Assembly: GCF_031755915.1 (NCBI RefSeq) | Contig: NC_083386.1 | Span: 6,265,501-6,329,500, forward strand | Reading direction: 5' to 3' | Source of the DNA: Ziziphus jujuba | Lineage: Eukaryota; Streptophyta; Magnoliopsida; Rosales; Rhamnaceae | Length of the DNA: 64,000 nucleotides | Shown here: piece by piece, positions 10,230 to 21,690 of the stretch | Layout of the letters: every line of letters begins with the position of its first letter | How positions within the stretch are numbered: position 1 is the stretch's first letter | Position numbers and translations under genes: made by a program | Notes under the pieces: model-generated | What the model was told of the DNA's origin: nothing | Database searches by the model: none | Seen by the model: only the letters and a program-made list of their open reading frames with translations

Positions 10230-13200
10230 ATGGGGTGTTCATCTTCAATTTGGTTTTGTTGTCCCCTTTATTTTCTCTTCCACTCATCAATATCTATGTC
10301 TTTTCCTTCTCCTTCTCCTCCTTCTTCTAATTCTTCATGGTGTCATCCTGATGAGAGCACTGCTTTGCTCCATTTTAAAAACTCATTTTCCTTTGGTACC
10401 ATCCCTGAAAACTTTTATTGTGATAACGAAGTCCAAGTAAGCATCAGAAAGACTTGGCAGAATGGTACGGATTGTTGCACATGGAGTGGAGTCAAATGCG
10501 ATAAAGTGACTCATAAGGTGATCAGTCTTGACCTCCATTGTAGCTGGCTTCAAGGTATTATTTACTCCAACAGTAGTCTTTTCTTCCTTACTCATCTTCG
10601 CAATCTAGACCTTTCTTACAATAATCTCAATGGCTCCCAACTTTTAGCTCAGTTTGGTAAGCTTACAAGTTTGGAACATCTAAACCTATCTTTCTCCATG
10701 TTTGAAGGCCAACTCCCTCAAGAATTCTCCTACTTATCAAAATTGCTTACACTTGATCTCTCTTTAAATTTTGGCTTAGTGATAGCAACCTCGAGCCTGC
10801 AAAGAATCGCTATGAACCTAACCAATCTCAAGGAACTTGTTTTGTGTTACACTGATATGCGTTATGCAAAACCTTATTCCTTGATGAATTTGTCATCTTC
10901 TTTGACATCTCTTGGTCTTAGCTCTTCAGGCCTGCAAGGAGAATTCCCAGAAAACATTTTTCGCCTACCAAATCTCCTAGTTCTTGACTTGAATGGGAAC
11001 AAAAATCTCACAGGGTCATTTCCAATGTCTAATTGGAGTAGTCCACTAAGATATTTGAGACTTTCTTATACAAGTTTCTTAATAGATATATCTCATCTAA
11101 GTCGAAATTTGAAGTCTTTGAATGAATTGTATCTCCGTAACTGCAAATTCATTGGATCATATCCTAATTTGGTTTTTAACCTTTCGAAAACCATCACTTC
11201 CTTGGACCTCTCCTATAACAATTTCAGTGGTGAAATCCCATGGCTCTCTTTTGATTTAGAGCGCCTTTCTTATTTAAAACTTGGAGCCAATAATTTAATA
11301 GGCCAGCTTCCAGAAACTTATATTAACCATTCAAGCCGAATTTCATTTTTATATGATGCTTCACATCATCAAATTCTAGGTCCTGTTCCCTTGAATTTAG
11401 CATATCTCGACTTATCTTATAACTTGTTGAATGGGACAATTCCTTCATGGTTATTTTCCTTACCATCTCTGAAGCACTTGATGCTGGATAATAATCAGTT
11501 CACAGGGTCCATTAAAGAATTCGAATATAATTCTTTGGTTCATCTTGATTTAGGCAACAATACACTCCATGGCCCTGTTCCATCATCAATCTTTCAGCAA
11601 GTGAATCTTGAATATCTGCGACTTACAAGAAATAAGTTAAGTGGTGTGATTGGATTAGACCAGTTTTCAAAGTTGAAGAATGTTTATCATCTTGGTCTTT
11701 CCTACAATGATCTTTCACTGAATTCTAACAACTTCATCAATTATACTTTGCCCTATGACCTTGATGTGTTGGCGTTGTCTTCATGCAACATAAGCGAGTT
11801 TCCATACGCTTTAAGAGTGTCAGAACGTTTACGTTACTTAGACCTTTCCTACAACAGAATTCAAGGCAATATTCCCAAATGGCTATGGAATGTGGGCAAG
11901 GAGAAATTATTTTATTTGAATCTTTCTCACAACCTTTTGACAGATGTAGGAAAACTTCCATGGAAGGGCCTAAAATTGCTTGATCTTCGCTTCAATTTGA
12001 TTCAAGGTCGTCTTCCAATTCCACCACCTTCAACCAATATCTTTTTCATTTCAAACAATCAACTGACAGGGGAGATACCTTATTCAATTTGCAGCCTAAC
12101 TTCTCTTCGATTCCTCGATTTGTCCTACAATAATTTGAATGGAAGCATTCCTTTGTGTGTTGGGAATTTCAGTGACATCCTCTCGGTGATGAATCTACGG
12201 ATGAATATGCTTGACGGCATGATCCCAACAACATTTGCAAAAGGCAATAACACCTTGAGGAACATCAACCTAAGTGGAAACCGATTGGAAGGACCAGTGC
12301 CACGAAGCTTGCTCAATTGTAGAAACTTGGAAATTCTAGACTTGGGCAACAACATGATAAATGACACTTTCCCACAGTGGTTGGAATCTCTTCCAATGCT
12401 ACAGGTTCTTGTATTGAGGTGTAATAAGTTTCACGGTTCCATTGATACCCTTAGTGTTATAAGATTTCCATTTCCAAAGTTGAGAATCATGGACCTGTCC
12501 AACAATCAACTCAATGGTGTTTTGCCAAGACAATATTTTGAGACTTTCTCAGCTATGTTGGATGGACATGTGGATAAACTGAGATACATGGGGCAAAACT
12601 TTTATGCAGGTCGCTATTATCAAGATTCTGTTTCAGTGACAATCAAAGGCTTTGATGTGGAATTGGAAAACATCCAAAACATCTTCACAGCCATTGATTT
12701 TTCAAGAAACAATTTCAAAGGGAAGATTCCGAAATCTATAGGAAATCTCAAAGGTCTCAAAGGGCTGAATTTCTCTCACAACAAAATAAGTGGTCACATT
12801 CCACGGTCATTGAGAAATTTGACAAATCTGGAATGGCTAGATCTCTCCTGCAATAAGCTTTCTGGTAAGATTCCGGGGCAACTAACAGAAATGACGTCGC
12901 TAGAAGTCTTGAATCTTTCACAAAACCAACTTGCGGGAGCCATACCTCGAGGCAATCAATTTGGCACTTTCGACAATGCTTCCTATATTGGAAATCCAGG
13001 ATTATGTGGATTTCCATTGTCTAAAACATGTGAAAATGACAGAGCACAACAACCACCTCCATCAAAAGGTGATCATTTGGAGGCTGCAAATGGATTTGAT
13101 TGGAAGTTTGCAATATTGTTGGGATATGGATGTGGATTAGTGATTGGAATATCAGTGGGGTATATGTTGTTTTCGGACAAAAGACTAGCTTGTTTCATTA

Positions 13201-13295
13201 GAAAAGTTGGAGGAGAGCGATGGATTGAATTGCTAAAAGCACGAAAGAAGAAGAAGAAGAAGGCTCACTTCAACACCAGAAGAAGAAATCGCTAG
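10230..13295 (+). CDS. Cf-9-type LRR receptor-like protein (RLP1)
   Basis: Encodes 1021 aa in one exon. The ATG at 10230 is chosen because it begins a signal peptide (MGCSSSIWFCCPLYFLF), and RLP4 starts identically. The frame extends upstream only through a non-ATG start. After the signal come an N-terminal cap (C38; NGTDCCTWSGVKCD near 78-91) and roughly 28 extracellular LRRs with LxxLxLSxNxLxGxIP units. An island near 765-815 holds YYQDSVSVTIKG, then the last LRRs and a GNPGLCGFPLSKTC cap. A GxxxG-rich membrane helix (about 959-981, GYGCGLVIGISVG) precedes a short tail with KARKKKKKK and RRRNR. There is no kinase domain, so signalling would need partners; related RLPs use SOBIR1/BAK1-type kinases. 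The ligand is unknown. The 3' 580 bp are identical to RLP4. Confidence 0.93.
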   Translation: MGCSSSIWFCCPLYFLFHSSISMSFPSPSPPSSNSSWCHPDESTALLHFKNSFSFGTIPENFYCDNEVQVSIRKTWQNGTDCCTWSGVKCDKVTHKVISLDLHCSWLQGIIYSNSSLFFLTHLRNLDLSYNNLNGSQLLAQFGKLTSLEHLNLSFSMFEGQLPQEFSYLSKLLTLDLSLNFGLVIATSSLQRIAMNLTNLKELVLCYTDMRYAKPYSLMNLSSSLTSLGLSSSGLQGEFPENIFRLPNLLVLDLNGNKNLTGSFPMSNWSSPLRYLRLSYTSFLIDISHLSRNLKSLNELYLRNCKFIGSYPNLVFNLSKTITSLDLSYNNFSGEIPWLSFDLERLSYLKLGANNLIGQLPETYINHSSRISFLYDASHHQILGPVPLNLAYLDLSYNLLNGTIPSWLFSLPSLKHLMLDNNQFTGSIKEFEYNSLVHLDLGNNTLHGPVPSSIFQQVNLEYLRLTRNKLSGVIGLDQFSKLKNVYHLGLSYNDLSLNSNNFINYTLPYDLDVLALSSCNISEFPYALRVSERLRYLDLSYNRIQGNIPKWLWNVGKEKLFYLNLSHNLLTDVGKLPWKGLKLLDLRFNLIQGRLPIPPPSTNIFFISNNQLTGEIPYSICSLTSLRFLDLSYNNLNGSIPLCVGNFSDILSVMNLRMNMLDGMIPTTFAKGNNTLRNINLSGNRLEGPVPRSLLNCRNLEILDLGNNMINDTFPQWLESLPMLQVLVLRCNKFHGSIDTLSVIRFPFPKLRIMDLSNNQLNGVLPRQYFETFSAMLDGHVDKLRYMGQNFYAGRYYQDSVSVTIKGFDVELENIQNIFTAIDFSRNNFKGKIPKSIGNLKGLKGLNFSHNKISGHIPRSLRNLTNLEWLDLSCNKLSGKIPGQLTEMTSLEVLNLSQNQLAGAIPRGNQFGTFDNASYIGNPGLCGFPLSKTCENDRAQQPPPSKGDHLEAANGFDWKFAILLGYGCGLVIGISVGYMLFSDKRLACFIRKVGGERWIELLKARKKKKKKAHFNTRRRNR

Positions 13296-14269
13296 CCTTC
13301 TGGCAAATTAATCTGCAAAAGGTATGAATGCACACACACATGTATATATCGAATAAAAAGCTATGACGGTTAATGAATATTTCATGATTCAAACTCTAGG
13401 CATTTAGTTAGTTACTTGTTCATCTATATGCTGCATGAAGTAATTACCTTTTTTTTGGGTCTCTTATTATATTTTGTAGTACTCGATCATTTTCTCTTCT
13501 TCACCAATATTGTTTTTTTTCCTGCAACTTAGGACTTTTGAAGGAATAAGATTGTGCGGCTAGACTTCAAAAGGTAACCCATTCACCTGTTTTTTCGTCA
13601 ATCTTCACTTGAATAGTTTGCTGATTCTTTTTTATTTAATTTTGTTTCTACCCATTCACCTTTTTTTTCGTCAATCTTCACTTTAACAGTTTGCTGAATT
13701 TTTTTGCTTTAATTTTGTTTCTTAGTTCTTTCTGAAATGAATTTTGTATTAATGTCTCAATTTGCCTTTTATTTGGATGTCTTATTTTAGTGGTAGCCTC
13801 CTAGAGGCATTTTGGGTTGTGCTTGAATTTGTTTTCTCAATGTGAAACTATCAGTACATTGGAAAATGATTTCTTTGAGTTATTCTTATTATTAAATTAA
13901 GTGGATAGGGAAACTCCTTTGCTGTGGAAAAGCAGAACCATTATAATAGATCAGTTTTCTTCTATATCTTTTTTATGCTTTAAATAATTAATATCCTATT
14001 CTTTTGTGGTCGGTAAGCATGTGAGCTAGAAAAAAAGATTGTGGTGTGGTTTTTGAATTGTTTATTTCTCGTATAGCTAGATATTGTACAAGATGTTGGG
14101 AATAGTTTTTTTTTTTTTGGTTGTGGGTAATTAGATGTCGAAAATGGTTACAAAACTGAAACGTGCATGTTAATATTTCTTCCATAAAATATCCCACATT
14201 TCTTTTGAATGTGGACTAATGAAAATTGACCATTTAAAAAAAAAAAAAAAAAAAAAACAAACAAACAAA

Positions 14270-14720
14270 AAAAAAAGAATAGCAGTTTTTTCTATATTTG
14301 CTTCAATTATCGTTGTTATTATTTTTTGTAAAATTATTTTTACATTAATTCCTATAGTAGCACTGGTTTTTACTAGTTGAGCTATAAAACGAAGCACATA
14401 GTTTGGATTTCGAAAAGTGACAGAAACTAATTAAAATTGAGAGTTATTAAGATGTATATACCCAAAAAAAAAAAAAAAGAAAGAAAGAAAGAAAAAGAAA
14501 GCAACTTTTATATTTTTGCTTCAATTATTATTGTTATTATTTTTTGTAAAACTGTTTTTTACATTAACTCCTATTAGTAGCACTAGTGTTTACTAGTTTT
14601 TACTTATCTATTTATTTATTTATTTATTATAAGTAGTTTACTGTTTGGGCTATGAAATAGAGTACATAGTTTCAACTTTGAAAAGAGACAGAAAATAACT
14701 TATTAAAAAAAAAAAAAAAA
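14270..14720 (+). repeat. Direct dimer of a ~220-bp repeat in the RLP1 flank
   Basis: Two successive copies (about 14270-14460 and 14490-14720) share TTTTGCTTCAATTAT, TAGCACTAG/GTGTTTACTAG, GGGCTAT(A/G)AAA and AGAGACAGAAA motifs. The dimer recurs at about 50700-51120 beside RLP4. The flanks of pseudogenes RLP2 (about 28960-29130) and RLP3 (about 37000-37110) show a single unit. The duplication therefore happened in the RLP1/RLP4 lineage before these two split. Confidence 0.6.
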
Positions 14721-15589
14721 AACAACAGACAAACAAACGAAAAGATGAATCAGATCAATTTTTTCAAGTAGTAGCAATTTCTTCATAAGGATCCATCTGT
14801 TACACTTATAAATCATATATCAATCTAAATAAGGTGACAAGTTTGCAAATTGTCCGATTTGTGTGTGCATTTTCAATATATCTCCTGACAAAATGTATTT
14901 TCTTTTATTGAGGGAAATTTACACTTTTTGAGTTAAGTCTTTTAATTATATATAGAAATAACTGTAGAGAGTTTCTTTTATATTTTGTTTGCCAGATATT
15001 TTATATTATTTAATCCATATAGTTGATGCTTCATACTAATTTCTGATATTAATCTCTTTAATGATGCGTTTAACAATAATCTCCTAATTTTCTCATTTGA
15101 TATATGAGATCCTGAGTTTGAATAACTCTAATGATAAAAAATTTTAAAAAAATAAAAAAGAATACCATATTAATTTTGCAATGCGTTAATATTCTTCACT
15201 AACATTTTATTATCTAACTTTTTTTTTTTTCCTTTTTTTTTAAAGGAATTTGGGAGTTTATAAGCAAAAAGAAAGCAGGACATTTTCAACATGGAAGGAC
15301 CTACCAATGTGTCAACCAATTGCATTTGGAATATTCATGAACTTTAAGGCTATGTAAAATTCGACTGCCTGAGTTTTTGATCTATGAATGTATAATTTGA
15401 GATGAAACCAGAAAACAAATAATCTAAATGTATCACTAATATTATGTGTGCTTAGTTTTCATTTTCCTTACACTTGTTTGTTCTGTTGCACTGTGTTAAT
15501 TCAGGGTATTAGATGATAATCATATGGATTGTGGTTGATACTCTTATAAATATCAAAATATCTCATATTGAACATGGACAGTCGGAATT

Positions 15590-15934
15590 CTTTTTTTTAT
15601 TTTTATTTTTATTTTTATTTTTTTCCTTTTTGCTGGTTAAGCGACAAGTTAAAATCAACTAGCCCACACCCCATGAAAATTTTTTAGCCAAGGTAGACTT
15701 CAAAAATGCCGGCATTCCAACAGGATTAACTTGGCCAAAATGATCATCCATTGAATAGAAAACTCCCATTTACACAAGGCATGAGCTGCATGATTACCCT
15801 CTCTGTTAACCGACTGTACCGAACGAGTGTTGAAAAAATAGTTAAAGCTTTCTTGCCTCTTCAATATAGCCCTTACTCTCACAACAAACCCATGACTCTC
15901 TCGAATCAATAGCAGAAATAATATGCATCATGGA
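15590..15934 (-). mobile_element. 5'-truncated LINE fragment with RNase H C-terminus
   Basis: On the - strand a 69-residue frame (15909-15700) contains SVNREGNHAAHALCKWEF. This is the C-terminal motif of the RNase H-like (RVT_3) domain of plant LINEs. The poly(T) run at 15590-15625 is its poly(A) tail read backwards. It is therefore a dead-on-arrival insertion. The same fragment lies at 51918-52256, so it predates the RLP1/RLP4 duplication. The pseudogene RLP2 flank near 29850-29885 lacks it. Confidence 0.7.
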
Positions 15935-16453
15935 AATTTGATATCCTAATTGAACATACACGTTACATTGTATATCTTATTCTTATGTAAGACTTTTGCT
16001 TCAATGTTCACACACTCAAAAGACTTTTGCTTCAATGTTCACACACTCCAAAGACTTTTGCTTCAGTGCTCTGATTTCTCTCTGTTTCATTATCTTTTTG
16101 TTTTGGCAATGGCATTTGACAAAAAGTTGATTGATTGGTAGGGATAATGAGTGCAAGTATATATCAAGTGGAAGTCTACCATAGTTGTTAGTTGTTAGTA
16201 ACCCAGGAAAGACGCCAAAGTACCATATTAAAGACTGCAAATAACATTGGTCAAAGTGGGCAAGGAGTGTTGACTTTGTTGCAATATTTTTGAAAATTCC
16301 AACTAAAAGTTGTCCAATTCTACTGGAGTTCACTCTGAGAGCTAGATGTAGATAGAAAAGTTCACTTTATATAAAATATGTGCACATATATATATATATA
16401 TATATACACGCACACACATCATTCAACGTGTTCGAGAAGCTAAGGTAGACTTT

Positions 16454-16818
16454 TGTTGCATGGTTCACTATATTTTATGGACACCTATTAGCTTGTACAT
16501 GAAAGGAGTTAAAAAATGAAGACAAAGGTGAAACGGAATTTCCATTTGATCCAATTGGAAGGTCCAATATATCATATTTTAATATCATATATTATTTTCT
16601 TGTAAAGAGTAGACTTGATACAAATATTAAATGCCTAGTCGTAACACCCTATCAGGGGTCGGTGTTCAATTATGTATAAGTCATGGGGTAGTTATATCCA
16701 TCCTATCAATTGACCCGGATCCATTCTAGCAAAATTTCATAGTTGCATTTATAGATATCTCATGGTACCTAATATATTATATTATATTATATTATATATA
16801 TGAACTGTAATATACGGG

Positions 16819-16853
<35 letters not shown>

Positions 16854-16942
16854 TATTTAAGCCAAAAAAAAAAAGATTTTATAACTATTTATTTTTAAAA
16901 GAAAAAAAATATATAATTTTTATCCTAATATATTTGGTTATA
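16454..16942. other. AT-rich spacer
   Basis: Begins as the end of the duplicated flank (the TTGTTGCATGGTTC stretch also seen after 60201). It continues into unassigned AT-rich DNA with an (AT)n tract at about 16817-16848. No gene seen. Confidence 0.5.
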
Positions 16943-19808
16943 TGTAACACCCCGTCCCGAACTATATCGGAATTTTTGCACGTTGACCGAGGTTGACTGT
17001 TGATTTTGTTTTTGACCGTTGACCGAAAGGGTCAAAAGTTGACTTTTTGTTCCGGTTGGAATTCTAGGTTGACTAAGATACCGTTACGAAGTACACGTTG
17101 GCACGAGTTCGTAGACTAGTAACACGTTGAAAACGGAGCTACAGTTTGAAAGTTATGAGCAAAACAAGTTGAGGTCCAAACTATCCAAGGGTGCCGAAGT
17201 TGACTTTTTATTCATGCAAAGTTGAGCTTTGACTCATGCATGGTTGTGAAGTACTTGTCGATACGAGTCCGTGGACTAGCGGCACGTCCGATTTGGACAT
17301 GTGGTTTGAAAGTTATGGACCTGTAGAGTTTTTCAAATACTGTATTATTTTAATATTATTTTTGGACGTGTAACGATGTGCAATGTGTGACTTAATAAAT
17401 GTGACCATGTGTCACCATGGTGAGATGTCACATGTCAACCATGTATAATATTATATTATTTTATTATTATTTTATATAATATTGTTTTTATTATTATTTA
17501 ATTATTTAATTATTTTTATTTTATTTTATTTTCCTTTTTCTTTTTCTTTTCTTTTCCCCCACGTGGGAAAAAAGGGGACCCAGCCCCGTTTCTCCTCTTC
17601 TTCCTCCTTCTTCTTCCTTCTCCTTCATTTTCTCTCCCTCCGGCCGTCCCTCTCTCTCCCGTGTTTATTTTTTTCCGGCCACCACCTTGCCCACACGCCG
17701 GTGAGCTCACCAGCCAAATTTGGCTGTCGGTCGGCCGGCGATGCGCCCAGATCGGGCCGGTGAAGTCGCAGCGGCGCGTTGAAATTTTTTCGGCAATTCT
17801 CGCCATTTCCGGCTAGCCCAGTCCAAATTGCCACCCCTCTCCCCCTATTTTGGGTCCCCTGAGTCCAAATATGGCCTCTAATCTCCAAAATTCGAAGCGC
17901 TTTGCGAGATACGAGGAATTAAATCCCAGCCGAAGCTTTCCGGCCAAATTCCGGCCACCTCCGGCGGAATTGGGATCGATGGAGACCGGTAATGCGATCC
18001 TCGTTCCACAAGCTTCGATTCGGTATATTATTCGACCATTTTGGTTAACGTTTGTGTTTAACCCCCTGGTACGGGGTATTATTTATCTGAATAAAATATT
18101 AATTTATTTGACTGTGTGTGAATTGTGTTCTAGGAGCACCGATGAGTCGTGGAATTGATCCCATGGTGGATCATGGTTTAATTACGTGCTCCAGGTGAGT
18201 GATCCATCTTTGAAAATATTTTTGGGGTAATTAATTATATTTATGTCGTGTTAATTTGATATCTGCAGTTATGCTCATGTGGTGTACTTTAAATATAATC
18301 GGGAAAAAATATTATTTTATATATATTTACCCATTGGTGCTAAATGGAATCTTGGGGTTATTAAGAAATTCCCGATTATTATTTTATTATGATTAAATGG
18401 TATTTATTACACATGGCAAGTATTTTCAATAATTCGTTGTGTTTGGATTTTATATTATTTTTGGGCATAATTGGTTTGAATATTTTAAAAAAATTATTTG
18501 TTCAAATTGGTGGTTTAATTTTCATAATTATGCCCGTGGTATATTATTTGTTGAACCGCGTGTTGCGAGAAAAATTATGGTTTTATCTGTTATCGATGTT
18601 TTCGTATCGGATTTATTAAATAAAAATATGTGGGATAGTAAATGTGAAAATTGGTATATTTCCCACGGTAATTTTGGAAAGAATGGTACGGTTGATTTAA
18701 TAATTATTTTAGACGCACTCATACAGTATTGGTGTTCTGGTATATGTCCACGTGGTTTAGCGCGCAAGTATTATGTGGTTTAGCGCGCAAGTATTATGTC
18801 TCCCGTGAGTTGTCATTGGACCGTGGGCAGGCAAGTCTTATATATTGCACATCAGCCGCCCCCCTCCTTGGCCGGGATGACGGTTTCAGCAGCGGTACTG
18901 TCGGGACGCTGAAGTGCCTTTTGCAAGTTTCTCTCTTTAATCTCCCCGCCAGTCGGTGCTCAGGACGCTGGGTATCGGAGGGCATCACTGGTATATGGTG
19001 TGGTGCGTCAAGTAGAATTTTTCCGATCGAAATTTCAAACCCCAAAGAGTACAAAAATTATTTATTATAATTTATTGCATTTTATTTATATTTGGGGTAT
19101 TTATTTATTTGTTGTTTATTAAATTATTTGATCCCTTGGTTTTCGGGAGGTACGAATATCGGGTTTTGTAGAAATATTTTAAAAATGGGAACATTTCCAA
19201 CGTAGTGAATAGTAAGAGTTTTGAGAGAAAATATTACTTCAAATGTTTATTTATTTATTTATTTAATTGTTCGGTATTGATTAATTAAATCATTTTATTT
19301 GGTATATTATTAATATTAAAGGTGTTCAGTAGTTAGAGTCACACACTGAGATGATTAGCATCTCACGTTTTTAAATTCTGTTCCCCTAGGTCCAGGTTGG
19401 GACGTTGATCGTCCGGGACGAGCTCGACGTCTCAGTTCGTTGCCGCAAGTCTAAGAAGTATTTCTTCCTTTTTTCCTCTCCATCTTGTATTACTTCTTTA
19501 TTGGTCATTGTATAAATTCCACATTTATCTGTATAATGCTCTGTATACTGTATTGGACGTGTAGTTATTATTTATGCATTGAGTTGCTGTTATTTTTGAA
19601 GTGCTGAAATTTGTGTAATCAATTTGTAGTAACGTGGGAGGAATAAGGGGATATTTATAGAAGTGTGTTTTCAGTGCAGGTAATTTTTGGTTAGTCCTAC
19701 CCTTAGGGGAGGTGCTGCCGGATTTTCCATAGGAAGGTTCGGTGGTATTTCCCTGGGATCAGGACTTGTCTAGGGTTCCGGGGAGGAATCTTGGACGGGT
19801 CCTGACAT
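16943..19808 (+). mobile_element. Solo LTR A (2866 bp), TGTAACACCCCG...GTCCTGACA family
   Basis: Starts TGTAACACCCCGTCCCGAAC and ends GACGGGTCCTGACA, the TG...CA form of LTR termini. Full-length relatives lie at 21691-24578 (+), 31189-34533 (-) and 39299-42144 (-). The flanking TATA (16939-16942 and 19809-19812) may be a 4-bp target duplication, though it sits in AT-rich DNA. No gag, pol, primer site or partner LTR is adjacent, so it is a solo LTR. A GC-rich patch (17580-18000) gives spurious proline/arginine-rich frames. A ~25-bp motif (GTGGTTTAGCGCGCAAGTAT) is duplicated at 18752-18800. Confidence 0.8.
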
Positions 19809-21690
19809 ATAAGTATATTTCAATTTTATTAGGAAATTGAAAAAAAAAAAAAAGATATTTACTCTATTTTTCGTTTTATAAAAAAGAAGGAAAAATACAT
19901 TGATTTTACTTTTACGTTGTTTTTAACTTTGCGCCGCTAGGGTATCGGGTAAGTCATCTTCTTCCTTTTCCTTCTTTTTCTTCTAGCTCTAAAAGCTATT
20001 AGGGTTAACATTAAGGGCTCCTAATCTTAATTTAGGGTTTTCATTTTCCATTTAAGATGGTTAAGGATCCAGTATCTTTGAAGATTTCAATTTCTGATCA
20101 AGTTTTTGAGTATAGGAAGGAAGATCCTTAATTTTTGGGGTTAATCTAGGTTGGTTTTTCTGATCTTTTTATGTTATATGATATTGTTTGAGATGTTTTG
20201 GAGTTCTAGAAGTAATGATTAAGACTAATTTGAAGTATTATTGTTGAAACCCTAATCTAGAATTTATATGAGGATCTATATAGAGTAACTTTTTAAATTT
20301 ATTTAAAATATTTAAAAGTGTAATTTAGTATTACAATTTATATGATAAAAATAGACATGTTTATGAATCCGTAAAAATTTATTTGGGTTGATTTGGATCT
20401 GTTTTCAATTTATTACAAAATTTTGAATTTATGTATTCTGTCTGGTTTTTCTGTACGATTTCAGTATGGTTCATATATAAAATTTTCAAAACAGATCCAA
20501 ACGAAATTATTTTTATCTGAAAATTTTTATACTTTATTATTTGTATGTCTAATATTAGTGTAAAAAAAGTTAGCTTCAAATTCTTTATATTTTGGCCGTG
20601 GTGATTTTCTGAGTTACCTACATCCAACCGTCTGAATTTATTTTCTGATCCGTTTAGTTAGAATCAAATTCAATTTAAAATAGTTTTCGACCTCTATTTG
20701 ACCTAATAATTTTTTTATAGCATTATTAATATATATATTAAAATAAAATAAAATATTACTGCTTCTGGAAATGTATTTTATTTTTAATGAATTTTTATAT
20801 AGATGGTTTTTCCTGTTAAATGCTGATTTTCAATTTCTGTCAATTAGTTACTAAATTTAATTTGACCATGTTTTTTTATCTTTGTTTGGCTTTTAAAATT
20901 TTATAGTAGTATATATAAGTATCTAGTTTTAATCTGTAAAATTTCAAATGAATACAAACTTTCATGAAAGAGAAACAATTTGAGCATTGAATGAAGATTT
21001 ATGAAAATCTAATAGTTTCAGTATTTTCTTTGTTAATTTTTCAATGAGTTTTGAATGGTTTTCACTATTATTTTATGAAATTGTTCTAATCACAGTTACT
21101 TATGAATGTGTACAGTACCCCCATAATTTTTCAGACTCAGATAATATCGTTTGAATAAGGAATTGAATTATTGTTTAGAGACTATTTATGGATTAATTGA
21201 TTTTTATTAGGCTTTTGGTGATTTGATCTTGTTCTAAGCTTATAATTTTAAAATTTAAGGTTTAGGCTATGATGATCTTATGGTATCAACTCTTATTCAT
21301 TTAGTTTAAATTTAAAAGCTTAATTATGGGATTTATACATAAGATATTTATGGTATATGATGGTTCTATTTTATACTTATGAGAGATTATTGGTTTTATC
21401 CATAGGTTGTTTAACTTTTGTGGATTGTGCTGATCAAGGTAAGTTACTGGACTTTTTAAAAACTGAAACCCTAGCAAATATTTCCTTGAATTGTACAAAG
21501 AAATTATTGGATTATTGATATATGTATCTCTGCTTTAGTAGTTGGTACTTAGTAGGCATTATGTGATACGTTATGATATGTTTTTGGGTGTTGAGATGAA
21601 TCATCTAAGGATATTTCTCTAGTGATTTATGGCTCTTTACCTTCAAGTTTAGATGTATTGTTTAATGTGGGAAGACCTACTGATGATCAC
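19809..21690. other. Non-coding DNA between two solo LTRs
   Basis: A 24-codon frame at about 20056-20130 (from MVKDPVSLKI) follows a pyrimidine-rich, 5'UTR-like stretch and is followed by AT-rich, intron-like sequence. It might be the first exon of a captured gene, but I do not recognise it. The rest shows no coding signal. Confidence 0.35.

Larger units (their letters stand above)
7350..16453 (+). repeat. Segmental duplication, copy 1 (around RLP1)
   Basis: From about 7350 this DNA aligns with 45434-52786. It covers the upstream region, RLP1 and about 3.1 kb of 3' flank. Copy 1 has two insertions absent from copy 2 (8484-8921 and 8973-10018). Copy 2 has the LINE at 52787-60191 absent here; the intact target TAAGGTAGAC is at 16441-16450. 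Alignable spacer outside the genes is mostly unremarkable AT-rich DNA. Confidence 0.85.
13296..16453 (+). other. 3' flank of RLP1, duplicated non-coding DNA
   Basis: Aligns with the 3' flank of RLP4 (49793-52786) and more loosely with that of pseudogene RLP2 (28041-29970). It contains the dimeric repeat and the LINE fragment listed separately. Apart from these I see only AT-rich sequence, poly(A)/poly(T) runs and an AT microsatellite near 16386. Confidence 0.6.

Noticed and set aside
12757..13017. 86-codon antisense frame, identical at 49254-49514
   Set aside because: Antisense shadow of the RLP LRRs; its perfect conservation is explained by the RLP1/RLP4 identity tract.
17482..17888. Proline/arginine-rich frames on both strands
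   Set aside because: They fall in the GC-rich patch of solo LTR A; equivalents in the other LTRs do not keep the frame.
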